Positions 1-9,310 of a stretch of DNA of 64,000 nt are shown here, one piece after another (position 1 is the stretch's first letter; every line of letters starts with the position of its first letter). Position numbers and translations under genes: made by a program. The notes under the pieces were generated by a model, which worked only from the letters and a program-made list of their open reading frames with translations, searched no databases and had not been told where the DNA came from. The DNA comes from UBA6164 sp964344155 (GTDB lineage: Bacteria > Patescibacteriota > Gracilibacteria > BD1-5 > UBA6164), in assembly GCA_964344155.1 (NCBI GenBank), contig CAYFMG010000005.1, positions 1-64,000 on the forward strand, given 5' to 3'.

Positions 1-196
1 TATCTAGTTTTTTCCTAGATATCTTTTTTGTCTTCTTCTTTTTTACTTTTTTTATTTTCTTCTTATTCTCTTTTACAACATTTGTCTTTTTTTCTACTAC
101 TTGTTTATTTGCATATATTGTGGGACTTCAAATTATTCCTACTATATATATACATAACAAAGAAAAACTACTAATTCACTTAATAATTTTTGTCAT
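1..196 (-). CDS. Exported lysine-rich protein (partial, C-terminus outside window)
   Basis: Reading TGA as Gly, the frame is open from an ATG at 196 to the window edge. The first 30 or so residues form a signal peptide (MTKIIKG, a hydrophobic stretch, then SPTIYA), so the product is probably exported. What follows is almost entirely Lys with some Thr, Val and Asn (KKIKKVKKKKTKKISRKK). No family is recognised. The visible part would suit a surface or polyanion-binding tail, but that is inference. The start is the only ATG that precedes the signal peptide in frame. Confidence 0.55.
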
Positions 197-330
197 AAAA
201 TTAATGTTATAATATAAAAGGTGCTAGCAAAACCATTATACTGATGAGGCATTAAAAAACGCTTAAAATCAGAGACTTTTTTTGACTTTTTTTCTTCTTC
301 TTTTATTTATTGGCTATTTTAAGGGAAATA

Positions 331-365
331 AAAAACACTATTTTTTTATAAAATAGTGTTTTTTT
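331..365. terminator. Bidirectional hairpin terminator
   Basis: AAAACACTATTT and AAATAGTGTTTT pair around a short AT loop, with T-runs on both sides. It follows the stop of the delta-subunit gene (388) on the minus strand. The 197-330 stretch upstream holds no gene I can support. Confidence 0.7.
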
Positions 366-387
366 ATTAAAAATAGTGTTTTTTTTG

Positions 388-1311
388 TTAATATAATAAG
401 ATTTTTTCTAGCTCAAACTTAAAATCTTTATCCTCTGTTCAGAGTAGTTTTCACGACTTCATTTTTTTGTCTATGTTTACTAGATTTATATATAGTTGTT
501 TAGCTGTGTTATAAGAAATTTTGTATCTTTTGTTTATTAGAAAAGATCTGTTTCATAGGTTTAGTGTTTCTGATATCTCGTTTTCTGGTATTTTTAATTG
601 CTTTAAGTGCATTATAAAAATACTTGTTCTCAGGTTAGCTATTAGGTTGTTGTATAGTGCATATATATTTGTATCTGATAGTATGATGTTTATCTTTGAT
701 ATAGCCTCATTTACTTCTCTATTTAAGATATTATCAACTACTTGAAATATACTCTCTTCTAGCTCTGGTGCTATGTTTTCTACTACCTCTTTTTTATCTA
801 TATATGGGTACAATATAAGTAGTTTTTCAATCTCGGAGTTTATCTTGTTCATATTTCAAGCCTTGTATCTGATTATGGTAGAGCTTGCATCTCTTGATAT
901 TTTTCATGCAAACTTTTTTGAGATAATAGCTTCTAGATCATTATCATTTTTTGTATTGAATTCTTTGAAATCAGATGATTTTTTTAGCTCTTTAAATATC
1001 TTTGATCTCTTGTCTGGATTTGTAGAATTAAATAATACTATATTGTCTTCTGGTACTTTGTTTAGCATATATAGTATTGAGCTTTGTTTATCTTCAGGAA
1101 TCTCTTTTTCTAGGTCTATTATTATTAATTTTTTTTCACTTAAAAAACTTGTAGATGTAGTGTTTTCTATTAAAAAATTATCATCTACTGATTTTATGTC
1201 TTTGATGTGAACTAGGTTAAAATCTCAAAACTTAGAAACAAACTTTTGCTTCCATGCTTTTACTTGCTCAGCTACCAAAAACTCAGAATTTCATGTAAAA
1301 AAGTATATCAT
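388..1311 (-). CDS. holA: DNA polymerase III delta subunit (HolA-like)
   Basis: The 307-residue product looks like the clamp-loader delta subunit, which opens the sliding clamp during replication. The N-terminus (MIYFFTGNSEFLVAEQV) has the 'structure or Gly followed by a loading helix' pattern of delta, and the middle has the IPEDNIVLF-type strand and S-T-NPDKR sequence common in HolA. The C-terminal half is helical. Several in-frame TGA codons are read as Gly, including GNSEF at the start and FGDFN. The start at 1311 lies 4 bp after the stop of the truncated mutS, so the two are probably co-transcribed. Sequence divergence is high, so the assignment rests on overall pattern and length. Confidence 0.7.
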
Positions 1312-1315
1312 GTTT

Positions 1316-2506
1316 TTATTTTATTATTTCTTTTAGTTTTACACTTCCCTCTTTTTCTATCAATTCAAATACTCACATAATAGACTCTAGTGATCTTTTA
1401 AGGTTTAGTAGGTCTCTAGGATTTGCTCTGTTTAGAGCTAGTCTGTTTAGTATAGAGTTGATGTTTGAAACACCTGATAGTTTTTCCCTGGTTTTATCAA
1501 GTAGTATTTTGTTTTTTGTAAACTCTTCTATAAAATCAAGTCTTTTGTTTATCTCATCTATATTGTTAAGTGGTTTTATGATTTGCTCTTTTAGAAATCA
1601 TGTTCACATTGGAGTTTTGGTTTTGTTTAGTATTCAAAAAAGAGTTCATAGTGTAGATGATTTTGTTGCAAAGTTGTATATCAGATCTAGGTTTCTGATT
1701 GTAGCTTCATCTAGATTCATATATGAATCAAAACTTATATATGAGATTTTATCCAAAAAGTTTAGTTTTGTTTTTTGGTTTGCTTCTAGGTATTCAAGTA
1801 ATAGTGTTGAGGCTTGAATTGCTAAGTCTTTTTCATCTATTCAATATCAGTCTAGGTTTTTTACTTTGAAGTGCTCTTTTAATACTTCTCTTGCTTTTTT
1901 GTTAGCTTGGAAATAGTATAGGTTTAGAGAGTATTTTTTTTCTAATAGTTCTTTTATTTCTTCGTTTTGAAATAGTTCTTTTTCTAGTACTACTTCTTTT
2001 GGAGATAGTTTGTATAGCTCAGTTTTAAGTGAGTCAAAATTGTTAAACTCTCCTGTTTGCCATTTGTTTGTAGATAGGTCTATCATACTTATTCAGTACT
2101 TAGAGTCTTTTTGAGTTAAGCTTATTATATAATTACTTGCATTGTTTTGATCGTAGCTTTCTCATTCTAGGTTTAGTGTTGATGGTGTTACAACTCTGAC
2201 TATTTCCCTTTTTACTATTCATTTTAGTTTTGGGTCAGAGACTTGTTCTGCAAATGCTACTTTGTATCAGGCATTTACTAGTATCGGTAGGTATTTTTCT
2301 TTTGCATGAAATGGTATTCCAGCTAATGGTGTAGGTTTTTCTGCATTTTTGTTTCTAGTTGTAACAGCTATTCATAATACTTTATGCGCTATATCTGCAT
2401 CTTCATCAAACATTTCATAAAAATCTCACATTCTGAAAAAAAGGACACAATCCTTGTGTTGTTCCTTTAATTCATAGTATTGAGCCATAGCTGGTGTTAA
2501 GTTCAT
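1316..2506 (-). CDS. MutS-like mismatch repair protein, truncated (no ATPase domain)
   Basis: The 396-residue product begins MNLTPAMAQYYELK and contains the domain I signature FFRMGDFYEMF with the mismatch-binding Phe, then TPLAGIPFHA, a KREIVRVVTPST link to domain II, and the start of the lever domain (INSILNRLALNRANPRDL). Family members are about 850 residues. This one stops with TAA after roughly half of domain III. The clamp, the Walker ATPase domain and the helix-turn-helix tail are absent, and the next 4 bp lead straight into holA. The protein could still touch DNA but cannot couple to ATP or MutL in the usual way. It may be a degenerate gene or a remnant; no second half is seen in this window. 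Confidence 0.85.
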
Positions 2507-2523
2507 AAATTGTATTTTAGTGA

Positions 2524-2647
2524 TAATCCTTTACCCTTTCAGGGAGTTTCCTTTAATACTAAAGGAAACCTTGCTATTAAAATTAAACTATAATCAATGT
2601 TCCTTCCTTTAGTATTAAAGGAAGGTGGTCGAAGACCGGATGGATTA
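2524..2647. repeat. MITE-like inverted-repeat element
   Basis: About 124 bp with ends TAATCC and GGATTA. Each half carries its own perfect palindrome (CCTTTAATACTAAAGG on the left, CCTTTAGTATTAAAGG on the right), and the left half resembles the reverse complement of the right half. No coding capacity. It fills the gap between mutS and ftsW. Confidence 0.6.
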
Positions 2648-2653
2648 TTTCTC

Positions 2654-3868
2654 TTAAAACATAAATTTTTGTCTGTCTACTCTTGAGAACTGTTTTGTCA
2701 TGTTTGTGTATCTAGATATGTTTAGAAGTATAGCTAATCATAGTGATAGAGATAGTAGTGATGATCATCAATAACTTACAAACGGAAGAGTAATTCAAGT
2801 CAGTGGTACTATATTTAGATTAACTCATATGTTAATAAAAGCTTGAATCAGTATCCGTGATGATATACCTACTGCTGTAAGCTTAGCAAACATATCTGAT
2901 ACTCTAGATGCTATATAAAATCATCTATATCATATATACAAATACATGGACATCAAAACAAGTCATCATACAAATCATAGTTCTTCTAATATTACCGAAA
3001 AAATGAAATCTCATTGAACTTCAGGTAGATATCAAAATTTTTGTATAGATCAACCAAAACCTAGTCATGTGAAACCTCAGCTTCATATTGCTATTAATGC
3101 TTGTTCTGTTTGGTAGTTGATTGTTTTGTTTTTGATTGCTTCTTTGTTGTCTGCTAGGAAGTTGTCTATTCTTTGACTTATATATCCTAAACTATTCAAG
3201 TTTTTTCAAGTATCAGGATCATATTTTCATGCTGAGTATACAGAAAAAATCAAGACAAAACCAAGAATCATTGTAGCAAGTAGATGTTTTACATTTATAC
3301 CTGCATAAAAGTACATAATTACAGAAACAGGTACAATAACCATAATAGTTCAAAAGTCGGGTTGTAATCATACTAGTAGTACTACCAAACATAAAAACAT
3401 CATAAATGGCATATATCCATTTTTAAAGTCTTGTAGGAGTCACTTATATTTCTTGAAAAATGCTGCAAAGAATATAATAAGTGAGAGTTTTAAAAACTCT
3501 GTTGGTTGTATGGTAAATGGTATTCAGGGGATGCTTATCCATCATCTGGCTCATTTTAAACTCATTCACATGAGTAGAACAACAAGTAATAGAATTATAG
3601 CAAATCAAAAAATATGTTTGGAATATTTTTCAAATATAGAATAATGTACTTTTACAACTATTCATAACAAGATAAGAGAGATAACGACATGTCATATATT
3701 TCTAAGTACATAGAAATAGTTATAAGCTTCTGTTATATATCATGATTGGGCCATAATATTTGTAACCCTAAAAGAAGAATAAACAGAAACAGATGATATC
3801 ATTATCATTCAGAATATTACTAGAGATAGTATTGTAAAAAATAATTTGTAATCAACGTTGTTTTTCAT
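2654..3868 (-). CDS. ftsW: FtsW-type peptidoglycan glycosyltransferase (SEDS family)
   Basis: A 404-residue membrane protein of the SEDS family, which polymerises lipid II at the division site or side wall. About ten hydrophobic segments are visible. Family motifs include the region WISIPGIPFTIQPTEFLKL, the LQPDFGTIMV loop and the block GSGGFTGLGFGGS followed by LPEVQGDFIFSVILEELGF. The C-terminal VPLTGITLPFVSYGGSSLL motif is complete. Most of these glycines are TGA codons, which makes this gene one of the best proofs of code 25. It sits 3 bp downstream of yggT. FtsW is chosen over RodA because of the VPLTG/GGSS region, but the two are not separated with certainty. Confidence 0.9.
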
Positions 3869-3871
3869 ATT

Positions 3872-4159
3872 TTAGTTCAAAAGGTTACTTGCTTCTACTT
3901 GAAGCTCTGGAAAAATAATAAAAAGTGCTCATCTGATAAAAATCAGTAGCAGTATTACAACTATTGGAGTAAAATCAACTGGTCAGATAGTTGTGGGTAT
4001 AATTTTTTTCACATTTTCATACAAAGGGTCTATTATATCAGCTACAAACTGTGGTCTAAATCTAAGTCAAAATAGCATTAGCCAAGATAGTATTACATCA
4101 AAGATTACTATATATGATACTATTTCTATAAATATTATTAGTGCCATTAATATTCACAT
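3872..4159 (-). CDS. YggT family membrane protein
   Basis: A 95-residue protein with two hydrophobic segments separated by the YggT signature: DVILSWL near residue 22, then RFRPQFVADIIDPLYENVKK and a Pro-rich turn before the second helix. YggT proteins are small inner-membrane proteins often found near division genes; their exact role is poorly known. Here it directly precedes ftsW and follows the RNase III gene, consistent with a cell-division neighbourhood. It starts at 4159, 11 bp after the rnc stop. Confidence 0.8.
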
Positions 4160-4170
4160 GGTATTTTATT

Positions 4171-4905
4171 TTAAGAATTATTTTTAATTTTTTTATATCA
4201 GTCTTTTGCTGCTTGTTCTTGCGCTTTTTTCTTGCTTGTTCAGCTTCCTTGTCAAATTAGTTTTTCATTCAGATACACTCATACTTCAAATGTTTTGTCA
4301 TGGTCCATTCATGATTCATTTATGATTTTGTATGTTGGTGTTATTTCGTATTTAGCTTGTGCGTATTCTTGTATTGTTGTTTTAAAATCCTTTATCAGGT
4401 TGTTTTCCATTATTTCATCTATGCTTGGATATACATATTTGTTTATAAAATCTGTTGCTGGTTTTAGTCAGATGTCTATGTATATTGCTCAGATTAATGC
4501 TTCTACTACGTTAGCTAGTAGGTAATCATTATTTCTTCATCAGCTTAATTCTTCTCATTTTCAAAGTAGTAGGTATTCTGAGAAGTCTAGCATTTTTGCT
4601 GTTTTTGCTAGGTTTGTTCACCTTACAAGGGCGCTTCTTATGTCTGTTAGTTCTCATTCTGTTTTTTGAGGATAGTTTTTGAATAGGTTGTTTGTTATAA
4701 CCAGTTCTAGTACGGCGTCTCCTAAAAACTCCAGTCTTTCATTGTGCTCTGGAGTGTAGTCTGGTTTTTCATTTACTAGTGATCTGTGAACAAATGCTAG
4801 TATGTAGTGAGATATATTTTTATGTTCTATGTTTAATTTTTCTAATAGTTTTTCTATTTTTTCTATAACGGCCTCGCTTTCTACTGCTTTTTTTCTGATA
4901 ACCAT
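4171..4905 (-). CDS. rnc: Ribonuclease III
   Basis: This 244-residue protein is the double-strand-specific endoribonuclease that processes rRNA precursors. The catalytic signature ERLEFLGDAVLEL lies at residues 56-68 (Glu and Asp metal ligands present), followed by a second RNase III motif with the acidic residues in ANVVEALIGAIY. The C-terminal 70 residues form a double-stranded RNA-binding domain ending SKKKAQEQAAKDGYKK. The standard-code frame stops after 83 residues; the rest is recovered with TGA as Gly. Length is normal for the family. It is the first gene of the rnc-yggT-ftsW run. Confidence 0.93.
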
Positions 4906-4954
4906 TAAATATATTTTTAGTATTAAAATAATTCTTTGTTATTCTAGCTTTTTT

Positions 4955-5005
4955 TTTGAAAAAGTAAAGAAAAAAACCACAAGCAATAAAGTTGTGGATT
5001 TTTTA
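4955..5005. terminator. Hairpin terminator after hicA with GAAAAAGTAAAG tract
   Basis: CCACAAG (4977-4983) and the following CTTTATTG/GTTGTGG segment pair to form a stem with T-runs on both sides, serving hicA on the minus strand. The tract TTTGAAAAAGTAAAGAAAAA that borders it (4955-4974) recurs at 5459 and 6045, each time beside a hairpin. Confidence 0.6.
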
Positions 5006-5209
5006 AATATTTTTAAAGTTTTGTTTTGTTAATCATAATATTTTTATAATTTTGTTTTCAACTCATGGTGATATATCTTTTGATCAGTGTTTTGGTACAG
5101 GTAGTGTTTTTAATCAGTTGGAAAAAATAACATGACTTCAGTTTTGTCTTACAATTTTGTATCAAAGTTTTATCAACCTTTTTTCAATATCTTTATACTT
5201 GTAAGGCAT
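5003..5209 (-). CDS. hicA: HicA-type mRNA interferase toxin
   Basis: The 68-residue protein matches HicA, a small dsRBD-fold ribonuclease toxin. The core reads LIKLGYKIVRQNGSHVIF, with the catalytic His in the G-S-H motif at residues 24-26, then LPVPKHGSKDISPGVENKI, the typical C-terminal block. Four conserved glycines are TGA codons. The ATG at 5209 overlaps the end of hicB, so the two are translationally coupled. A toxin written with host-specific TGA codons would not be made correctly in a standard-code cell. Confidence 0.9.
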
Positions 5210-5414
5210 ATTCAGGATTTTTGTTATTTAATATGAAGTTTTTTATATTTTTTTCTTTTTCAGCTAATTCTAGATGGTAATCCATTGTCATTTCAACCAC
5301 TCATAGTAGCTCTTTTTCGGCAGACTCTTTTGTTTCTCAATATGCATAAAGATTATCAAATCACTTAACTTCTGCTAAATATCATTCTCAATCTTTTTTT
5401 ATTATTATTTTCAT
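5193..5414 (-). CDS. hicB: HicB-type antitoxin
   Basis: The 73-residue protein has the HicB N-terminal fold: MKIIIKKDGEGYLAEVKGF, then a YAYGETKESAEKELLG segment, as in HicB proteins that bind and neutralise HicA. No obvious C-terminal DNA-binding domain is present, so this is a short HicB. It precedes hicA and overlaps it by 17 bp, the reverse of the usual hicA-hicB order but known in several families. No ribosome binding site is visible. Confidence 0.8.
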
Positions 5415-5458
5415 AATATTTATTATTATAAATTATTTTCCTTTATTTTAGCTTTTTT

Positions 5459-5515
5459 TTTGAAAAAGTAAAGAAAAAGAGACCTAGATATTATCCAGGT
5501 CTCTTTTTAGGAATA
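5459..5515. terminator. Hairpin terminator with GAAAAAGTAAAG tract
   Basis: The stem GAGACCTAGAT / ATCCAGGTCTC is followed by a T-run. It terminates the membrane-protein gene ending at 5533 on the minus strand and can also act on the plus strand. A second copy of the TTTGAAAAAGTAAAGAAAAA tract lies immediately beside it. Confidence 0.7.
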
Positions 5516-5532
5516 GTTTTCCCTTCTCCTTT

Positions 5533-5988
5533 TTAAACAAAAGTATCATAGTAAAATCCTACAAATGCTATTAAATAAACAAAAAGAATTCCTTGAGAAA
5601 GAATAAAATTTTTATTTATTTGCAACCATATATAGGTAAAAAAGGATATTGTTGAAATAATGTTAAGTATTATTTCTCTTGTTAGAGATTCTTGGTTTAT
5701 ATTTAGGTTATGGACAGTAAATAAAACTCCAAAAATGATAATTGTTCCTAGAACTGGTGCATAGTCTTTTTTCCAGCTAGCATATAGAAGACTAAAGGTT
5801 ATGAGCCCCATCAAAAAACTTATAATTACCCCGATAGTGAATGCTTGTTTGTTTGTTACTTCTTTAAAAAACAGAAGTAATATACTAAGAAATAAAACAA
5901 ACATTAAGGCTGTTGGATAGTTTTGTTTCTTGAAGTGTATGTTTTTATCAGGCTCTTTAATTGTTATAACTTTTAATTCAGAAAACAT
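5533..5988 (-). CDS. Membrane protein, foreign-type gene (no TGA codons)
   Basis: A 151-residue protein with about four or five hydrophobic helices after a 30-residue polar N-terminus (MFSELKVITIKEPDKN). No family is recognised. Glycine is written only with GGN codons, the stop is TAA, and a clear ribosome binding site (GAGGT) stands before the ATG. These traits separate it from the flanking native genes. It shares its style and orientation with the next gene upstream. Function unknown; a role in the membrane is all that can be said. Confidence 0.7.
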   Translation of the reverse strand: MFSELKVITIKEPDKNIHFKKQNYPTALMFVLFLSILLLFFKEVTNKQAFTIGVIISFLMGLITFSLLYASWKKDYAPVLGTIIIFGVLFTVHNLNINQESLTREIILNIISTISFFTYIWLQINKNFILSQGILFVYLIAFVGFYYDTFV

Positions 5989-6067
5989 TTTTTACCTCGT
6001 ATTTGGTTGCTCAACAAAAGTAAGTATTAAAATACTATTTATTGTTTTGAAAAAGTAAAGAAAAAAA

Positions 6068-6095
6068 CCACAAGCCCGCAGGGCTTGTGGTTTTT
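6068..6095. terminator. GC-rich hairpin terminator
   Basis: CCACAAGCCC (6068-6077) pairs perfectly with GGGCTTGTGG (6081-6090) and is flanked by A- and T-runs. It terminates the gene ending at 6116. A third copy of the GAAAAAGTAAAG tract lies at about 6045-6066. Confidence 0.85.
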
Positions 6096-6115
6096 GCTCT
6101 ATCCGTATCTGAACC

Positions 6116-7087
6116 TTAATAGTAAGTAACACTTACATCAAAGTACAGATTAGGAAACACTCCTTCAAAAGCTTGTTTGATGCTCTCTGCGTTTATATAA
6201 CCAACTTCTTTTATAAACTCGTCTATATCAGATCTGGTTACAGAATCGAACTTTTCCATTTCTTTTAGAAGAGACTCATCTTTGTTTTGTTTTACTAGGC
6301 TTGGATCCATTATTGCTGAAATGCTTATCTCAGCATTTTGTTTGTTATAACCTGTGAAAAATTTCTTTTCATTCCATGTTTTTACATCGTATAATTCCTC
6401 GTAGTTTGAATTGTTTATGTTTACAACAGACTCCCCTTTTTCCAAAATTTTTAAAACCTTTCCATCACTGTTTTTGATAACAGTAAAATCTGAAAAGGAA
6501 TATATGTGTGTTGAAACAAAAATAAAAGCAAGTAAGTACACTAGTAGTACTTTATATGAGTTATTAAAATTCTTATTTTTGTAATGATTTAAAAACCCAA
6601 TTATACCAAAAGCACTTAATAACCCTGCTATTATACCAAATAAACTATCTGTAGCAATAGATGTAGAGACTCCAGCAAAAATAATTGATAAAATAATTAT
6701 ATTTTCTTCTGTTTTTATTTTATCCATTACTTCTTTTGATATAAAAAATATTACACATAACATAAAACTTAAAGCTAAAGAGCTTAAAGTATTTATCTCA
6801 TTAAACTCTCCTAAATTGTTGACTATTAATATGTATATTGTTATATTTATAGAACTTATTATTATTATTGGAAATGTAAATATAATTATACTATTATACT
6901 TTGTCATTTTAAGATGTAATTGTAAAAAATGCATCGTTAATAGTAGTGCTAAAAAAGAACCAATGCTAAAAATATCTGTAAGTGAATTATTTTTAGGAAA
7001 AAAATAAAAAAAACTAAAAACAAGTATAATCCCCCATATGGGAAAATTAGCTTGTCTTTGTTCTTGTTTTGTTAATGCTTTCTGCAT
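6116..7087 (-). CDS. Polytopic membrane protein with soluble C-terminal domain, foreign-type gene
   Basis: A 323-residue protein. Residues 20-205 hold about eight hydrophobic segments, and the last 115 residues are soluble, with a repeated acidic and Lys pattern (for example VTRSDIDEFIKEVGY). No family is recognised. Glycine codons are all GGN, the stop is TAA, and GGGAGAG stands before the start ATG. Together with the neighbour ending at 5533 it forms a two-gene insertion between hicBA and the native 7191-8875 genes. It may be a membrane sensor or transporter-like protein, but the sequence gives no direct support for a specific function. Confidence 0.7.
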   Translation of the reverse strand: MQKALTKQEQRQANFPIWGIILVFSFFYFFPKNNSLTDIFSIGSFLALLLTMHFLQLHLKMTKYNSIIIFTFPIIIISSINITIYILIVNNLGEFNEINTLSSLALSFMLCVIFFISKEVMDKIKTEENIIILSIIFAGVSTSIATDSLFGIIAGLLSAFGIIGFLNHYKNKNFNNSYKVLLVYLLAFIFVSTHIYSFSDFTVIKNSDGKVLKILEKGESVVNINNSNYEELYDVKTWNEKKFFTGYNKQNAEISISAIMDPSLVKQNKDESLLKEMEKFDSVTRSDIDEFIKEVGYINAESIKQAFEGVFPNLYFDVSVTYY

Positions 7088-7130
7088 TTATACTCTCCCT
7101 TGAAAAAAACGAAAAAATTGTAAAGATCAA

Positions 7131-7163
7131 AAAAACTAAGTATCTATATAATACTTAGTTTTT
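7131..7163. terminator. Hairpin terminator
   Basis: AAAAACTAAGTAT and ATACTTAGTTTTT form a perfect stem, with a T-run on the minus strand too. It ends the operon running from nusB to the gene at 7191. Confidence 0.75.
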
Positions 7164-7190
7164 TGTAAAAGTAAAGATTCTTTTACCTGT

Positions 7191-7946
7191 TTAATGTAAA
7201 ATTAAACTAATTTCTTGTTTTAGTAATCAACCACTACCTGTTGGTTCAAAAAAACTAACAGTATTGTTTTCTTTGTTTACAACAGTTTTTTCTACATTTT
7301 CAGCTAGTAGGTTCATCTCACTTAAGTTGTATACTCATTCTCTGACACCATTGTAATTTAAGTATTTAAAACACACTATAGTTAATCAATTTTCTAGTTT
7401 TATAAACTTTAGGTTTAACATACGGTATTTTAAAGTATCTTGTCTTAAACCATCTGATATAGTTAAAGTTGAACCTCTTTTATCCTTTGTTGGTACTGTG
7501 AAGTAAACAAAATTTCAAATTTGTCCCAGAGGACTCATTGTCTCATGAGCTCTTAGAGTTTTTATATCTCAGTTTTCCGGTATATACATGTATGCTCTGA
7601 GATTTTTTGTAATAGTAAATCAGCTTGAACCAGATTCATCCACTATAGTTTTAGGGCTTTTTTTAATTACCTCTATCCAGTTATCTACATCTGTATCCCT
7701 TACGTGCTCTATGTTTGTTGCTAAATATATATTATCCTCTCAGTTTGATTCTATTATAGAAAAATATTTTTCTTCTTTATTGTGTATTATATGTTTATTT
7801 CAGAAACTCTTTATTATTTTGCAAGATACTCTGTTTTCTTCTAATATTCTGTCAACCATAGCGCTTAGTAGTTCACTTTCTGATATTACTCAATTATCTA
7901 GGGCTTCTATTATTTCTTCTCTTGATATGTTTTGTTTATTTTTCAT
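7191..7946 (-). CDS. Hypothetical protein, no recognised family
   Basis: A 251-residue soluble protein. With TGA as Gly it is continuous from ATG at 7946 to TAA at 7191. The first third is helical (MKNKQNISREEIIEAL...), the rest looks beta-rich with many Gly-containing turns (ENGDIKTLRAHE, GSGGLL near the end). No catalytic motif stands out. It starts 12 bp after the stop of the gene at 7959 and is probably co-transcribed with it and nusB. Confidence 0.6.
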
Positions 7947-7958
7947 TTGAAATAGTAT

Positions 7959-8387
7959 TTAATTAACTTTTTGTCATCAAAATAATTTTCATAGTACTTC
8001 GTCTTTTTTCTGAGCTACTATTTTCATTAAATTATACTCACTTGCAAATATTACTCTTTTTGTTTCTTTTGTTTCATGATCTACATAGAATCATATAAGA
8101 ATCTTTCATGTTTGGATTTCATTTTTATATTTCAAAATATTTTTTTCTAGGTATTTTTGATCAAATTTAGCTTCAGTTTTATAAAGTGAGTTTTCTAGAT
8201 ACTTATCTATTCAACTTATATCTCAATTATATGGAAGCATTGTTTGGAAAAAAACAAAATTTCTCATTTTTACATATCTAGATATTTTTATTTTTAGAGC
8301 TTTTTCTAGATTTTCTATAAAATTATAATATCTGATAGTATCTGATTGACTAGGTTCTACTATTTTTGTATTACTTGGTGAATTCAT
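7959..8387 (-). CDS. Hypothetical protein, no recognised family
   Basis: A 142-residue protein starting MNSPSNTKIVEPSQ and ending FGGQKVN. The central part alternates Lys/Tyr-rich helices with a beta pair (GKILIGFYVDHETKETKRVIF). Its ATG at 8387 lies 11 bp after the nusB stop, and the next gene follows after 12 bp, so it belongs to the nusB operon. No family is recognised and no active-site pattern is visible. Confidence 0.6.
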
Positions 8388-8398
8388 ATTTTATCTTC

Positions 8399-8875
8399 TT
8401 ATTTTTTAAAGCAACTTTCTGTTATATTCTTAAAATCATTATCTTTTGATTTGTTTAGTTCTTCATGGTTTTCAAGAGCTTTGTTTAAAACACCATTTAC
8501 CACTTTTTTTGCTGAATCATCTCAGTATGTTTTAGCTAACTCTATAGCTTCATTTATAGATACAGCTGCTGGGATTTCTTCTTCGAAATAAAACATTTCA
8601 GCAAGTGCTATATAAATAGGTAGAGTATATGATAAGCTCATTTTATCTATTTTGAATTTTGGAGCATATTTACTAAGTACATCTATAAAAAATGGCTCAT
8701 AAAAAGTGACTATTTTTTCCATTTTTATTAAATAGTCTTCATCCTTAGTAAATGTGAATTTTTTATCATAAAATGATTCTGTAAAAAGTTTTGAATCAAA
8801 TTTATTGAATGACATAGAATATAATTCTTGAAAAAGAAGCTTTCTTGTTCTTTTACGATTACCTTTGATTGGCAT
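8399..8875 (-). CDS. nusB: Transcription antitermination factor NusB
   Basis: The 158-residue protein resembles NusB, which binds boxA RNA with S10 (NusE) during rRNA antitermination. The N-terminus is basic (KGNRKRTRKLLFQELYSM), matching the RNA-binding arm, and the C-terminal region holds the family signature: IPAAVSINEAIELAKTYG followed by DDSAKKVVNGVLNKAL, where the Gly after TY is a TGA codon. Length is normal. It lies downstream of the L32 gene and upstream of two unknown genes. Confidence 0.88.
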
Positions 8876-8905
8876 TTATTGTATATAAAAATATAAAATA
8901 ATTAC

Positions 8906-8948
8906 AAAAAATAACATAGATTATTACAATAATATCTATGTTATTTTA
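8906..8948. terminator. Hairpin terminator after rpmF
   Basis: A long stem AATAACATAGAT / ATCTATGTTATT with A- and T-runs at its foot lies 12 bp beyond the L32 stop on the minus strand. Confidence 0.75.
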
Positions 8949-8959
8949 ATTTTTACAAA

Positions 8960-9172
8960 CTATATTCTAGTTGTATTAGTTTTTTTAGTTTTTGGAGCTT
9001 GAACAGTTCTTCCGTTGTAAGTTCCATCTTCTGCCATAAAATGAGCTAAACCATTACCTTCTTTGTTTAACATCACTCTGTCTTTTAATTTTTTAGCAGT
9101 TAGTTTTATCCAATTACTTGTTCTTCTTCTACTTCTAGATTTAGAAGTTTTTTTAGTAGGTCCAAATGCCAT
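8960..9172 (-). CDS. rpmF: Ribosomal protein L32
   Basis: The 70-residue protein starts MAFGPTKKTSKSRSRRRTSNW, the L32 signature (usually MAVPKKRTSKSRTRRRR). The start at 9172 is chosen because it gives this conserved N-terminus; a longer frame upstream has no similarity. The rest is basic and ends with a TKKTNTT tail. No Shine-Dalgarno sequence precedes the ATG. The usual L32 zinc cysteines are absent, as in many bacteria. Confidence 0.9.
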   Translation of the reverse strand: MAFGPTKKTSKSRSRRRTSNWIKLTAKKLKDRVMLNKEGNGLAHFMAEDGTYNGRTVQAPKTKKTNTTRI

Positions 9173-9250
9173 AATATATATATTTAAATAATAAAGATCG
9201 TTTTTTACGCAAGGGATTTTATTAATTTTTTTTAAAATTGCAAATTTAAT

Positions 9251-9278
9251 TTGAAAAAAAATCATTTTTGTGTATAAT
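9251..9278 (+). promoter_or_regulatory. Promoter of the two-component operon
   Basis: TTGAAA, 16 bp, then TATAAT ends 32 bp before the response regulator ATG. On the other strand TTGCAA, 16 bp and TAAAAT can serve rpmF. Confidence 0.7.
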
Positions 9279-9310
9279 AAGCTAAAATTTATATGATATT
9301 TTAAATAAGA

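Noticed and set aside
225..300. Possible structured RNA upstream of the first partial gene
   Set aside because: A few short complementary segments are visible, but no tRNA, tmRNA or other known RNA pattern could be supported.
553..852. Standard-code ORF of 99 residues inside the delta-subunit gene, and many similar pieces elsewhere
   Set aside because: These are fragments of longer native genes cut at TGA codons or started at internal Met; the full code 25 frames are listed instead.
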